From contig NC_088776.1 in assembly GCF_954871325.1 (NCBI RefSeq), positions 20,336,052-20,400,051 on the forward strand: a stretch of DNA of 64,000 nucleotides, given 5' to 3'. This DNA is from Gordionus sp. m RMFG-2023 (lineage: Eukaryota; Nematomorpha; Gordioida; Chordodea; Parachordodidae). A model generated the notes under the pieces. The model saw only the letters and a program-made list of their open reading frames with translations. It did not search any database and had not been told where the DNA came from. A program made the translations under genes and the position numbers. Shown here in pieces: positions 22,192-33,200 of the stretch. Within the stretch, counting starts at the first letter, position 1, and the number at the start of each line of letters is the position of its first letter.

Positions 22192-22285
22192 ATTCAAGTA
22201 TTATTAATATATTTTTTTATAATTCATATCTAAATTTTTAGAATATATTTTACCAAAACAATCAAATAAAGGATTATCACTTCTT
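22192..22285 (+). repeat. Direct repeat flanking the innermost hAT, right copy
   Basis: Counterpart of 20550-20646 (ATTCAAGTATTATTAATATA through CAATCAAATAAAGG). See that entry. Confidence 0.75.
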
Positions 22286-22439
22286 AAAGTTTGTAATTGA
22301 TTTTACTTAATATAGAGCATTTTTTAATTGAATTTGTTTTACACAAGTATCATTTTATTTCTCCTTTTCTCTGTCCCAAATTCAAGCAATTACGTATGTA
22401 GTCAGGGACAGATCGCAAAATGACGGAAAACTATATATT

Positions 22440-22808
22440 ATATTAAATTACAAGAGGCTCAGGAAGTAAATGAAATACCATCGACCAGTCAAATTACGAC
22501 TGTTGTTAAACAAACTGAATCGTTTTATGATAAATGGGGCGATGGTAATTCTGGTAATATGTCAATACCCGATGATGAATATTATAATTACATAAATAAT
22601 AGATAAAACATTTAAGGTGGATAATTTGTTAGAGTGGTGGGCGGCTAATCAAAGCGAATTTCCAATTTTAGCAAAATTGGCAATTCCTGCTTTAAGTGCA
22701 AGCTGTGAGCGGAATTTTTCCACTACTGGGAGAATTCTTGAAGAAAGAAGAAGTAATCTTCAACCTGAAAAGGTAGATATGCTTCTCTTTCTTCATGATA
22801 ATTTGTGA
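22440..22808 (+). pseudogene. hAT transposase C-terminus (Ac/ZBED type) of the GC-rich-ended element
   Basis: The open stretch 22617-22808 gives LEWWAANQSEFPILAKLAIP followed by CERNFSTTGRILEERRSNL and a short tail, the classic hAT C-terminal dimerisation domain. Upstream pieces around 22455-22600 (STSQITTVVKQTESFYDKW) look like the hydrophilic linker before it, interrupted by a stop near 22605. The rest of the transposase is missing, so the element is a non-autonomous remnant. Confidence 0.85.
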
Positions 22809-23639
22809 ATTTTTAATATCTTTCTTGAGTATAGGGTTTCGTCAATCATGCTGGTTTTTTACTTTGCAAACTGTCAAATATTAATTGCATTTATTATATT
22901 TACCTTGAGTCATGAAAGTTTTTAATCCAACATTTTTCATTATTTTTTTTTATTATATAATACAATTATCTTCTTTTGTTAAAAATTTATATTATAAAAT
23001 AAATTATATTAATATTGTGCAATTAGATTATATTTTCAAAATACTATTTATTATACATGCATTTTTTTAAATAGCGATTTATTTTTATTTTATAAATTAA
23101 ATAGTAAATTAAATACAATATATTATATTCTCAAAATATTTTCCATTTTTATAAATTAAATATTAGTTTTATTTTTTTTAAATGTAATATAAAATATAGT
23201 ATATGACAAATATTATTATCATTTTTATGAATATTAGTTTTATTTTTATAAATGCAATATAAAATATAGTATATGCTCAAAATATTCATTTTTATAAATA
23301 ACAGTTTTATAATTTTTATAAATTCAATATAATATTCTCAAAATATTAGCTTTTTACATGCATTTTTTAAATAATAAGCGATAATACTCGCTGAAAAATA
23401 TGGTAAAATACCTCATAGGTGAATTTTTGTATATACCAGGTCGAATATAATTTTAAAAAATATCCGGGCCGGGCCGGGCCGTAAAAATTTTTTTTAAAAA
23501 ATATCCGGGCCGGGCCTTAAATTTTTAAATCCAGGCCGGGCCGGGCCGTAAAAAATTTTTTTTAAAAATATCCGGGCCGGGCCTAAAAAATTTAAAACCG
23601 GGCCGGGCCGTGCAAATGGTACCTCTGCAGGTCTCTGAG

Positions 23640-24993
23640 TTATACTATCGTAAGGGCTATTCCACCTAGTTGTGCATTGCATGGAGCTTTCAGTTGATTA
23701 CCACCTGTTATCTCCTTTATCTTTTCAGAAGATTTGGGACTTCCACATGCATTCCATAATTATATACATTTTCCCATTACTCTAATATGAATACTTCCAA
23801 GATTTCTTGAGTTTGATATTGCATGGTAATTAAGAATAAAGTGTGGCAGGCAAACCTGATGTGCCTGCGTAATCTTATTTTGTTTATTTCAACTAAAGAT
23901 AAACATATAAAAAAAATTCTGTACTAATCATTGATTTCATTAAATTTAAATAGGTCATCCTCAAAATCATTATCAAGATCATTTAATTTTGCACCAAATT
24001 CAGTAAATCACTTGACAAAATTGGATGCATTATCCATAACAATTGCAATTAATTTATCAGAAATCTCATACTCTCTATAAGCTTCTTCCAATAGCTCTGC
24101 AATTTTATCAAATGAATGTGCTCCAGGCATTCCTTTACATACAAAGCTCTTGATTGCCTTTCAAGAGTTTTTCGTATAATCTGTAAAAATAATAAAAGAT
24201 AATATATTACCCAGTGAGAGCTGTTATTCACATAAAACTTACGGGTTTTTGTAGACCATAAATCTGCCTTGGTGCAGATATATGGTTGAGTCTTTAAAAT
24301 ACTTTTAAAAGTATCCATTTGATTCTCAAAAATTTCCTCTATTCTTCTTTGTAAAGACCTCCTTGAAATATTTTTAAATGATCCAACATTTAAGAATATT
24401 TAGAATATCCATTATTTATCTATATATTAATTATATAACTTTCCATCATTGTAATAAACTTAGGCTGTTCAACTAGACTCAAAAGGCGTAGACCCTTGAC
24501 AACAAATGCACATATCAACTTATCAATTTCATATTGTGTAATTATTGGTTTTATTTTATTAACGGCATTAAATGAAGATGATATACTGTGTTGAATCATC
24601 TTTTTACAGTAGTGGAGTTTGTTGGTTTTTTTCTCTGCTCTTTCAGATTTAACTTATATTGTGGATAAATAACTAAATGTCATCCATATTATAATATAAA
24701 TTATTATATAAATAATATATTTAAATATGTTTAACAAAATTTTTAAATGAGTTTGTTGAACCCTTTTTCATTTATTTGTGTGTACAGGTTTGACATTCAG
24801 TAGGTAAATTGTCTTTTTTGACTTGAATTAATTTAAAAAAATTCCAGCTAATTTTGATTTTCAATATATTTAAACTTTTTCGGAAAAAAATAATGAAATT
24901 AATACAAGATTCCACTGAGAAAAATTGTTTAAACATGAATATTAAAAGGAATCTGTATCTGTATCTCTTGTCAAGAAAATGAAGAATATACAA
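23640..24993 (-). pseudogene. hAT transposase N-terminal half of the outer element (BED finger to RW motif)
   Basis: Read from right to left: a BED-finger start (VKKDNLPTECQTC, ending near 24772), then TQYEIDKLICAFVVKGLRLL near 24530, KADLWSTKTRKFYVNNSSHW (24318-24049; region of the first catalytic Asp), DKLIAIVMDNASNF near 24040 (second Asp) and CTTRWNSPYDSI at 23682-23640. This is the order expected for a ZBED-like hAT transposase. Several stops and frame changes separate the parts. The sequence breaks off at 23646, where the AGTTATAC insertion begins, and homologous sequence resumes beyond it near 20.27 kb. Confidence 0.85.
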
Positions 24994-25133
24994 GATTCTT
25001 TTCAGAATAAAAGATTTTAGTTACAGATACTAGTATCTTATTGAAAATGTTAAAAAGATACTGAGTACAAGATATAAAGTGATCTTTATCATAGATACAA
25101 GTATTTACGGTACTGTCCAACTCTGCTAGTGGT

Positions 25134-25859
25134 CATGAATGGTTGACGTCGTAACTCTTAACCTAGGCAACTTCTTATTAGATTAACATAAGAGTTGATA
25201 TAGGCCATAGAATTGTATTATGACATACTATAGCCATATTTATGTATAAAATATAAGTCGGTTATTTAAAAAAGAGGCATGCAGCCATTTATAATAATCA
25301 AAGTAGTTTAATGAGAGCGCGAATACAAAACGTTATGGTCTAATAATTTATCTTCAGGTGATAAACTGAGGCCTGATCGTTTAATTACAGTAACTAAGTT
25401 CTTTTAGCTAAATCCTTTATTTGGGATTTCGTGTGTATCTCTCACCTTCAGAAAATTTTACATATTGCCTAAACAAACAAATAAATACTTAAAATTATTT
25501 AGTTAGGATTTTATTTTGCACCTTTCCTTTGCCTCAGCCATGGCTGGAAGAATGATTAACGGAACTTTGGGTTTTAAAAAAATATAGCAATAATATACTA
25601 TAACATCAGAAGCTAAAGATTAAAGATTTTTTTAACGCAAAATTTTTTATTCAACTTTTGAAATACAACTAAGTATTTTTAGGAGCTTTTAGTTTGCAGT
25701 TCGACGCCAGTCTGGACAGAATTATTTTAGTTCTCATTCAACGTTGCTTCCGAAACAGCTTTTCCTACAAAGTTACAGGCTAAAACATATTTTCGCCTAT
25801 AATATCGAAATCTCTTATCAATTTATCTTCCTCTTCATCTCTTGAAGTAGTTCAATTCT
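25134..25859. other. Unassigned intergenic stretch
   Basis: Somewhat less AT-rich than its surroundings. No host exon was recognised. The last part (after about 25500) may be the decayed upstream part of the RT fossil that becomes recognisable at about 25.86 kb, but no motif supports this. Confidence 0.4.
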
Positions 25860-26430
25860 TTCAAAGTGATAATAAGATTGGTGGACACGATGGTTGGGGG
25901 TCTCACCGAAGGAAACCTGGGGAATCTCTTTATAAACGAATAACTATTGTAACCTTAAGTTATAGATTTGGCGGTGACCTCGTCAAATTCATCATTAAAT
26001 AAACGGCAACCTCTTAGTAAATGTTAAAGGAAAACATGACCTTATCTGCATTAAAAGTCAATGCCGTCATCAACGTCTCTTTTTGATTAATAAATTAATA
26101 AACATTCTTTTTACAAAGGCTCGTATTCCTGACATTCGAGAACTCCCTAATATTTCACCTAATGAAAGTTTGACCACCACCCTCTGGGTCTAGGGAAAAT
26201 CTTTAATTTGGGATTATACATTCATTCTTCCCTACTAATATAAACAGTAACCTGGTCATAGCAAAGACTAAAAAGATCTAATAAAAAGTCAACAATTTTA
26301 TATGCTCGCCAGGTTTGCGCCATCATCTTTGCTTAAAAAAAAATTAGCGCAAAATTAGGGAATTCTTATTCCTTAGACAGAATATACAATTAAATATTCT
26401 TAAATTTATTGTTTCTTTTTAGGAACACAA
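25860..26430 (+). mobile_element. Reverse-transcriptase retroelement fossil, short copy
   Basis: Segments match a family of non-LTR-type RT proteins known from many invertebrates. RLVDTMVGGLTEGNL stands where the family has the YLDDGTxGG catalytic-loop region. GKHDLICIKSQCRH matches the downstream Cys/His stretch, SLTTTLWV with GKSLIWDYTF the conserved PW-GK-L-WD block, and EFLFLRQNIQL the C-terminal block. The copy is internally shortened and heavily decayed. Assignment to a non-LTR (LINE-like) group is from memory of the motif order. A longer copy lies at 34.74-37.14 kb. Confidence 0.7.
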
Positions 26431-26588
26431 TTATGTTTTTCTCGTAAAAATATGTTTTTATTATTATTTCGTGTTAATATGTTAGATATAAAAAATAAAT
26501 GCCACCTAGATCAAACCAACAACTTTAAGTGATAATATTTTATTTATGTTAAAAGTTAAATTAATTATTGCAATTCAATAATATACTT

Positions 26589-26813
26589 TTATGTGTGTTT
26601 TCTGATTTGGTCATGTTTGATATATCTGAATCTCCATACGTAGTATATTGGGTATAATAACTTTTTTAAATTGCAAATTTTAAAATATTTTTCATATTTA
26701 TAATTATTATACTCGAGTTTATCCACATTTGGGGCTTCGTATTCACCATTGTAATAATGATAATTAAACCTGAATAAATATTCAAAATAGTATACTAATA
26801 TATGTTGCTTCAT
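26589..26813 (-). CDS. Small open frame, 74 aa, unrecognised
   Basis: ATG to stop without interruption. The sequence reads NYHYYNGEYEAPNVDKLEYN, then KYEKYFKICNLKKLLYP and a basic end WRFRYIKHDQIRKHT. There is no signal peptide or clear membrane helix. Charged and aromatic residues are mixed as in a small soluble or organelle-accessory protein, but AT-rich DNA readily gives Tyr/Asn/Lys. A TTTATTCAG acceptor lies inside the frame, so it might be a terminal exon instead. No family is recognised; moderate to low confidence that it is real. Confidence 0.3.
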   Translation of the reverse strand: MKQHILVYYFEYLFRFNYHYYNGEYEAPNVDKLEYNNYKYEKYFKICNLKKLLYPIYYVWRFRYIKHDQIRKHT

Positions 26814-26860
26814 TTATACCGAAAATGATAACGATCACAATTACAATTTGCTTTTGATAT

Positions 26861-28289
26861 TTGAATCCCATACTTACAAATAAAATTACATATACTTCCG
26901 ATGTCATTAATTCTCGGCCACCCAAAAACTCTTTCAAATTAAAAATAAAATTGAACGTGGTATTTAAAGCTGTAGTCAGTTTAGGCTGTATTCAATATTT
27001 TTTGATAACAACTGATATTTTTTTGGTAAAAAAGCCGCCGATTAATTATAAAATCTATCAGGAAATTAAAATCAAATTTTCAAATAATCTAATTTTTAAC
27101 GAATTTCTCGTCATACAAATATTTTTTTGTGGTAGTTAAATAGTAAATTGTAGACACATATAAAACGAAGGATAATAATACTCAACTAAACTATCTATTA
27201 AATTTTATTTATTTCAAAATTAAATCATATATCAATTTCTATATTATAATAATAAGATTAATGAATTCAGAAATATAAATTTTTTTTCTATTCATAAAAA
27301 GTTTATTTTATCTTTAAGCTCTCTGGATAATTTAACTATCAAAACATTTTCTAATATTTTGGAATCCATTGGCCAGTGTAGCGTAGCATTTTAAGTGCAT
27401 TGTAATTTTAAAAATAAGCATAAATATTTACTTAAATGTGCGGATTACCAATTCATTCATTTATTACAAATTATTAAACTTAGGCGCGGAACCTGGCCCA
27501 GGCCAGTAAATCCGAGAAAAATAGTGATAATAAAAATCCGTGTATATTTTAAATTTTTTTAAATGATCAATGAATCAGTTGGGAAATCATATAATGGAGT
27601 GTTGATATTCATTAACTGCTCATATTTTCCATTTCCCTTTGAAATAATCTTCAATATTATTCAAAATAACAAAATTAAAATTCCAGAATGAGCCATAGAG
27701 TTTCAAAAAAATTCTGGGCTTGCCAGGCTTGAAAATATATTTATTTATATCTGAGTCGGAATAAAGATCTGACCTGCAGGCCTCCAAAATAGATTAAAAT
27801 AAACATTAAAATTAATTTGAGTGGTTTATTTTCGTTTATATAATGATAATAATCGTATTGGGAAATTTAAAAGTAGAAAACCTAGAAAATATGGACAAAT
27901 CTAATTCACTATTGCTTAGAAAATAATCTAAAAATGAATGGTAAGATAAAAAATTTTATATTTGATTGAGATTTTTTTTATGGAAATAAATTAAAATTCT
28001 AATAAAAGTTTAAACTTACAATTATTTAATTTTAAAAAAATTTTCAACTGCTTTTTTTCATGGAGTGTTCGGAAAGTTAAAAATTATTTAAATACTATGT
28101 TTTCTTAGCATTTATTTTATATATAAGGATGGATATAAGAAAAATATTCATTTAATTTTGCAATCTAAATTTAAAAAAAACTTATAATCATATTTTAATA
28201 GCCGAATTTATTTTAAGCAGTTAAAACAATCAATTATTAATTTTTGAAAGAAAGAAGCATATTAACAATATTGGTTATTGGCGCAGTGT
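26861..28289. other. Intergenic, AT-rich, nothing assigned
   Basis: A 92-codon open frame on + (26861-27139) has composition typical of chance AT-rich frames and no domain. A short GC spot at 27484-27510 (GCGCGGAACCTGGCCCAGG) may be a transposon-end remnant. No other signal was seen. Confidence 0.4.
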
Positions 28290-28822
28290 TCAATTCCACT
28301 TGGAGGAGTACCATGGATGTTCAGAAACAAAATCAGGAGTTATTTCATAATCAAATGCACAACCATATACCAGGCATAACTTATATTGAAGCAAGAAAAA
28401 AAATAAATTGAATAAAGGAAAAGACATCTACCTCACAAACTCTATCTATGAATATAATAGCCGATATAGCAACCAATATATCTACGACAGCTATGGGTAG
28501 AAAGCCAAGTTGTTCCTTAATAAAAAAAAACAATTCAAAGAAAAATGCGCCTAATATAAAGGGCGCATACTGTTCCTATTAGTTTTAATCACTATTGACT
28601 ATCAAATAAATAATAACTGGGAACAATTATTATTATACTATAGCAGTAACCATGATCATCGATGCCTAATATTGACAATAAAAAATATACACTTCCTATC
28701 AACGTGCGGCAAAGGTACGCAGATGGCACTTCAAAACATGCTCTCCACTCTTCCAATAAATCTATACTATCCATGACACAATTATTCCTGTCGTTTATAT
28801 CTTTATAAGATTGCTTCGCCAT
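28290..28822 (-). CDS. Three-exon gene for a 126-aa multi-pass membrane protein, unrecognised
   Basis: Exons (minus): 28822-28651, 28550-28432, 28379-28290. Introns of 100 nt (GTTACT...TATTAG) and 52 nt (GTAGAT...TATAAG) keep phase, giving 127 codons with the stop. The N-terminus MAKQSYKDINDRNNC is hydrophilic, followed by an amphipathic piece (IDLLEEWRACFEVP). Hydrophobic segments follow: LCRTLIGSVYFLLSILGI (about 38-55), AFFFELFFFI (about 59-68) and FLPIAVVDILVAISAIIFI (about 74-93). The C-terminus is YGCAFDYEITPDF then HPWYSSKWN. Probably three membrane passes. The residue pattern and a clean Met start and stop argue for a real gene. I do not recognise the family. Upstream on + lies a MULE fossil starting 41 bp away, so the promoter may lie in transposon DNA. 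Confidence 0.7.
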
Positions 28823-28862
28823 GAAGATTATTTACATATTTTCAAAAAAATTAAAAATTTAT

Positions 28863-29599
28863 CTTGATCCTAAGTTTATAATGACAGACTTTGAATTAGC
28901 AGCTATATCAGCTTTCAACCAATTTTGCGTTGGCTGATAGCCGGGGATGTTTCTTCCATATATCTCAATGAATATGGTGCACTGTTCAAAAAATGCATTA
29001 ATTTGCATGTTATAGAAGACAACCTAATTTTGATTTGCAAATTAAAATGTTATTGTCACTGGCATATGTGCCAGTGGATGACTAATCCATGGATTCAAGG
29101 TGTTAGTTAGTTATAAATTCTGTCAAGAAAAATAGGATATTCTTCAATCTTTGATAGGAAATCTTTGAGGAGACTTGGATAGGTAAAATGATAGCAATGG
29201 AGAGGAGATCCCCTTTGTTTAGTATTTCATTATGGAATTGCTATGATTTCATTCTGATGCGAGCTCCAAATACCAACAATTCAGTAGAAGATTGGCTTGG
29301 GAGTTTTTCTTCCTATGTAAGTCCTCATCGTCCAATCATTTGGAAATTTATCATTAGTATGAAATATGATTATATTAAAAGTTTTTAAAAAACTTATTTA
29401 ATTTTTAGCTCTAAAAGTTTAAAATAGTCTTAATTGCTATAAATTGGAGCAATATTCTTTGAGACTATTGGCTCCGCTCTCAAAAAAGCAACATCGGGAA
29501 AGAGCTCAAAGAGTGTATAGAATAGTCGAAGATTACTATTCAAGGTCCATGTTTGATTACCTAAGGGACTTTTCTCATAATATTAATTTAAATGTTTAA
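28863..29599 (+). pseudogene. MULE transposase fossil, C-terminal half
   Basis: Pieces in order: LDPKFIMTDFELAAISAF (catalytic-region Asp of MULE transposases), then GCFFH-like sequence near 28950, LQIKMLLSLAYVPVDD near 29040, RRSPLFSISLWNCYDFI with RAPNTNNSVEDW (29200-29300), SPHRPIIWKFI (to about 29390), and after a gap KKQHRERAQRVYRIVEDYY to FSHNINLNV (to 29599). These match MULE / FLYWCH-associated transposase proteins common in invertebrates. Stops near 28941 and 29106, frame changes, and an AT-rich insertion-like gap at 29390-29460 show it is dead. N-terminal zinc finger and terminal inverted repeats were not found. Confidence 0.85.
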
Positions 29600-30207
29600 T
29601 TGAATATAAAATTATAACATATTTTATCTGTTTTTTTGGTATCTATTAAATTTTAATTGCCCCCTCATTGTTTTTAACATTGACTAGCCCAACAAAATTT
29701 GATAAACAAATATTACACCTGACAATTGGGGAGTATAAGATCCCCTATTAGTTGTTCGAATAAACACATAATAATCCCGCCGAGGTATAGATGTTTTTAT
29801 TGCATAAAAAATATAAGCACATACATCAAGGGAATAAACCTATATAAGGACGATATCTGTGTTTATGGAATTTTAATTTTTTTTATGACTTTTTCAGGAG
29901 CGACAAGCGGAGCCAATTTCGTAAGGAAGGATGATTCTTAAACAATAAATTATATTAGTTAATGACTTCTACTAATTTCTTTTGTTGAAAAATATGGCTT
30001 ACTATAATAGTAAATTCATTATCTAAAAGCGGGGCTGGGGCATGATGGAATAGAAAATTTTTATTAGCTACGCTGGCAAATTATCTAGGAAAATTTTATC
30101 CCGCTCACCCTTCCTCCTTGGTTAGGCCAATTTAATTTTAAATATCCAAAAGAAAAAAAACAAATAAAACTAGTTATATTTTAATTATGCGTCATAAAAT
30201 TGAGGTA
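29600..30207. other. Intergenic, nothing recognised
   Basis: A 71-codon open frame (29726-29941, +) has no family signature and no splice or context support. No terminal repeats were seen. Confidence 0.4.
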
Positions 30208-33200
30208 TTACGTTGCGTAAGAGTCGTCGTCATATTTTTCTAAGTCTAAAATCCGTTTATCAGCATTTTTTTTTTCAGTAGTAGTTTTTTTGGTCTTTTT
30301 AACATAAGATGTTTGCTTATTTATTGGACTTTGATCCTCTTGGGTTTCATCGACTTTGATAATATTATTATCCACCATAAGAGAAGAGCTTCTATCTTTG
30401 AGAGGTCTTCCTATTTCATATTCTTCCTCCGATAACAAAGCTTTATCTTTCATACAAACAATATTTTTGAAATTGAAAAATATTGTAAATTTTAAAAATC
30501 AATCAAATAAAAACAATTAGAACAACTGATCTGTAATTATGAGTCCCTCATAAATGAATTTATGTAAATTCATTTTATTTCTATGTAATATAAGGTAAAT
30601 TTAATAAAAAATGGGAAAACATCACAAACATACTATATTTACCAAAAGTTTATTCATTCTAAACTTATAATCATGATTTGGGGTGAAAAAAAATTCAGCG
30701 GCCCCACAAAAAACTAATTTATCTAAGCCTAAGCAAAGGAAATCCAAATTAGCAACAAAAATAAATAGCAAAAAATAGGGAAATTAAAATAAATGCATAT
30801 AACAAAACTTAGCCGCCCCCTAAAGTAGTCTAATTAGTGGCTGCATTATTTTTGATTATATAGTATATACTCTGAATATTCTTTTCCTTAATTTATATCA
30901 AAATTGTTGATTTTAAAAACTAATGATATATTTATTATATACACCACTATATTAGATATTCATTAATTATAAGAATGCTTATAGTCACATGTAGGGTTTT
31001 TTTTGTTGTTTGGTTTGCACGTCGACCTAATTATCGCATCATCATTTAATCGATGTGCAAACTGCAAAATGGAGCTACAGCTTACTAATAGGTATGGACA
31101 CTTTTAAATATATTTAATGGGCCAATCACCAATCTACTAGTATATATACATCATGCGCAACCTGGCTGAAGCCCAAAATTAGGACAAAATTTTAAAGATG
31201 ATTCAGGGGGCCGGACAACTTGTAAAAAATATTTTTTATGTGCAGAGCCGGGTAAAAATAATTAATGGGGGGGGGGGTCGAAAAACCGCATAGAAAATTT
31301 TCATAGGCCAACTTCTTATATACAGGATATTATTAATTTCGTTTATATAATAATAAAAAAAATAACAGATAGTTATGGGTAGAAGTTTATTAATGAATAA
31401 GGTTGAATTAAAAAAACACAGTATTATTATATAATCATCTACCTTTATAAAAATTTTAATTTGCAATTGATTGGAGAGGGACACTATTAAGAACAATCTT
31501 AAATGGTAATTAAAGATTAATATTCTCTATATTTTATACAAAAATTAACATAGTATCTTTTTTAGATTGTCCAGTCATTATCATATCATGTCTTACAAAC
31601 ATAAAAGCAATGGTTATATAATTTCCTTGTGAATATATATACTTGTGCTATTTAAATTTCAAAAATATTAAACTCTGGGATGCCAGAAGTAAGCACATCT
31701 TTGTCTCTATTTAATCAGGAGCTTAAAGACTTTAAATTATTAAAGTTAGTAATTCCACCAGCAATAAATGCAATCCACCCATCCATATGCTAATTAATAT
31801 ATAAAAAGAAAATATGTTTCAATGAATTATCAAGCGATGATTTAGTCCTTACTTTTTAATGGTATAATTTCATATAAATTTGACTTTGTGCTATTAGATC
31901 ATTTTTTATAAAAGAAAATCATGACCTTACGGGTATTCAACTTTTGAAAATATATAAAATCAATAATACCAAATATACAAAAAAATTAACATATGTACAA
32001 ATTAAACCCAAATACTAGTGTATTCAATGATTTCTATTATAATGATTACAGGAATATTCAGCATTTGTATGTGCCTATTTGATATGTGGCTATTTGAAGG
32101 AATGTAATTTTGATCTCGCTTTAATTAAGGAAAATTACCTTTTAACACGCTTAGGGATGTAAAAAAACGTTTCGGGCAAAAACAAAAAAAAATCTTATTT
32201 TTATAACTAGAATCTTGATATAGATTCGTTTTAAAAGAATAGGAACAAAATATGAATTGATTTGATAATTAAAAAATATTTAATTAATAAAACGTAAACA
32301 ATTGATAGAGGTTTTAAATGTTAGTTATAGTTATATTCAGGCGCGTACGCAGCGGGGGGAAACAGGGGGACAAATCTCCCTTCCCAAGCCAAAAAATGCA
32401 GATGCCGGATATATTTTTCAAAAATATTATTGTTTATATTAATTTATATTTGTTAATATTTTCTCCTATCTCATATTAAATATATATTTAATTACATTTA
32501 TTATCACATTCATCAACTAAGTTATTTTATCAATTTATTTCGATTTCAAGTTTTCCAGAGTATTATTATCGTATTATTTTCAAATTTTTAGTGGCGTAAT
32601 ATTTATCTACCATTTTCAAATTTCTAGTCAAATAATAACTATTCTGAAATTGTCTAACAGGAAGAAAAAAATTTCAACCTTGTTCAACGAGATAGAGTCT
32701 CTGCCATCAAGCAGTAACAGCTTTTATGGAGTTAGAAGAGTCGATTATTTGCTATTACTGAAATATCACAATGGCCCGAAAGAAATATTTCCTCAGAAGC
32801 AAGAAAATTATTGGATTCAATGCTTATTCCAAATTTTTTTTCTCATTAGAATGTATTATTTAATTATTACAACTATTTTATGTATTACTTTTCAAAAACA
32901 TGACATTGACTTGATTAAGAAGCTGAGAATAGCGGACATTTTATTAGAATTCAAGGAAATTAGGGCTAATATTGATGAAGAATTTCATATTTTATATGTT
33001 ATTGTTAAGTCAAGAGCAGAGCTATACATGTTTAATATTTTGCTCCCTCGACTTGCAGCATGGCAAGCTCATAGTTAAAACATTAATATAGGATCGGTAG
33101 AAGAGTATATCTTAGATACAGATACATTTATAACCCAAATAAATGAATGGTTTATAATTCATCATGCAGCATTTACCAATCTGAAAATATTACTAAAAGC

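Larger units (their letters stand above)
20281..23637 (+). mobile_element. hAT element with GGCCCGGCC subterminal repeats, TSD AGTTATAC
   Basis: Ends are CAGAGACCTGCAGG (20281) and CCTCTGCAGGTCTCTG (23637). AGTTATAC at 20273-20280 is repeated exactly at 23638-23645. Subterminal zones of 150-250 bp contain many GGGCCGGGCC / GGCCCGGCC words separated by A/T runs. Such GC islands occur elsewhere in the window only in short derivatives of this family (33.5, 57.7 and 63.1 kb). It encodes its own hAT transposase remnant (22440-22808) and hosts a third element (20655-22183). Confidence 0.95.
19077..25125 (-). mobile_element. hAT element, CAGAGTTGGGCA family, host of a three-level nest; TSD CTAGTGGT
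   Basis: It begins CAGAGTTGGGCAGGTCCTCC (19077) and ends ACGGTACTGTCCAACTCTG (25125). CTAGTGGT flanks both sides exactly (19069-19076, 25126-25133). Compared with the 44.8-kb copy it is inverted: its right end corresponds to that copy's left end. Without the 3.36-kb insertion (20281-23637 plus the 8-bp duplication) it is about 2.68 kb. Its transposase runs on the minus strand in broken pieces (24993-23640 and 20019-19777). GATAC/GTATC subterminal repeats are present at both ends. Confidence 0.95.

Noticed and set aside
23494-23682. 62-codon minus open frame as a gene
   Set aside because: Only the first dozen residues (TRWNS motif) are transposase; the rest translates the GC-rich end of the inserted element.
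26861-27139. 92-codon + open frame
   Set aside because: Composition typical of chance AT-rich frames, no motif, no splice or regulatory support.
31734-31800. Minus-strand reading MDGWIAFIAGGITNF as an exon
   Set aside because: Short, without good splice sites, and it is the complement of a better-looking + strand segment starting at 31680.
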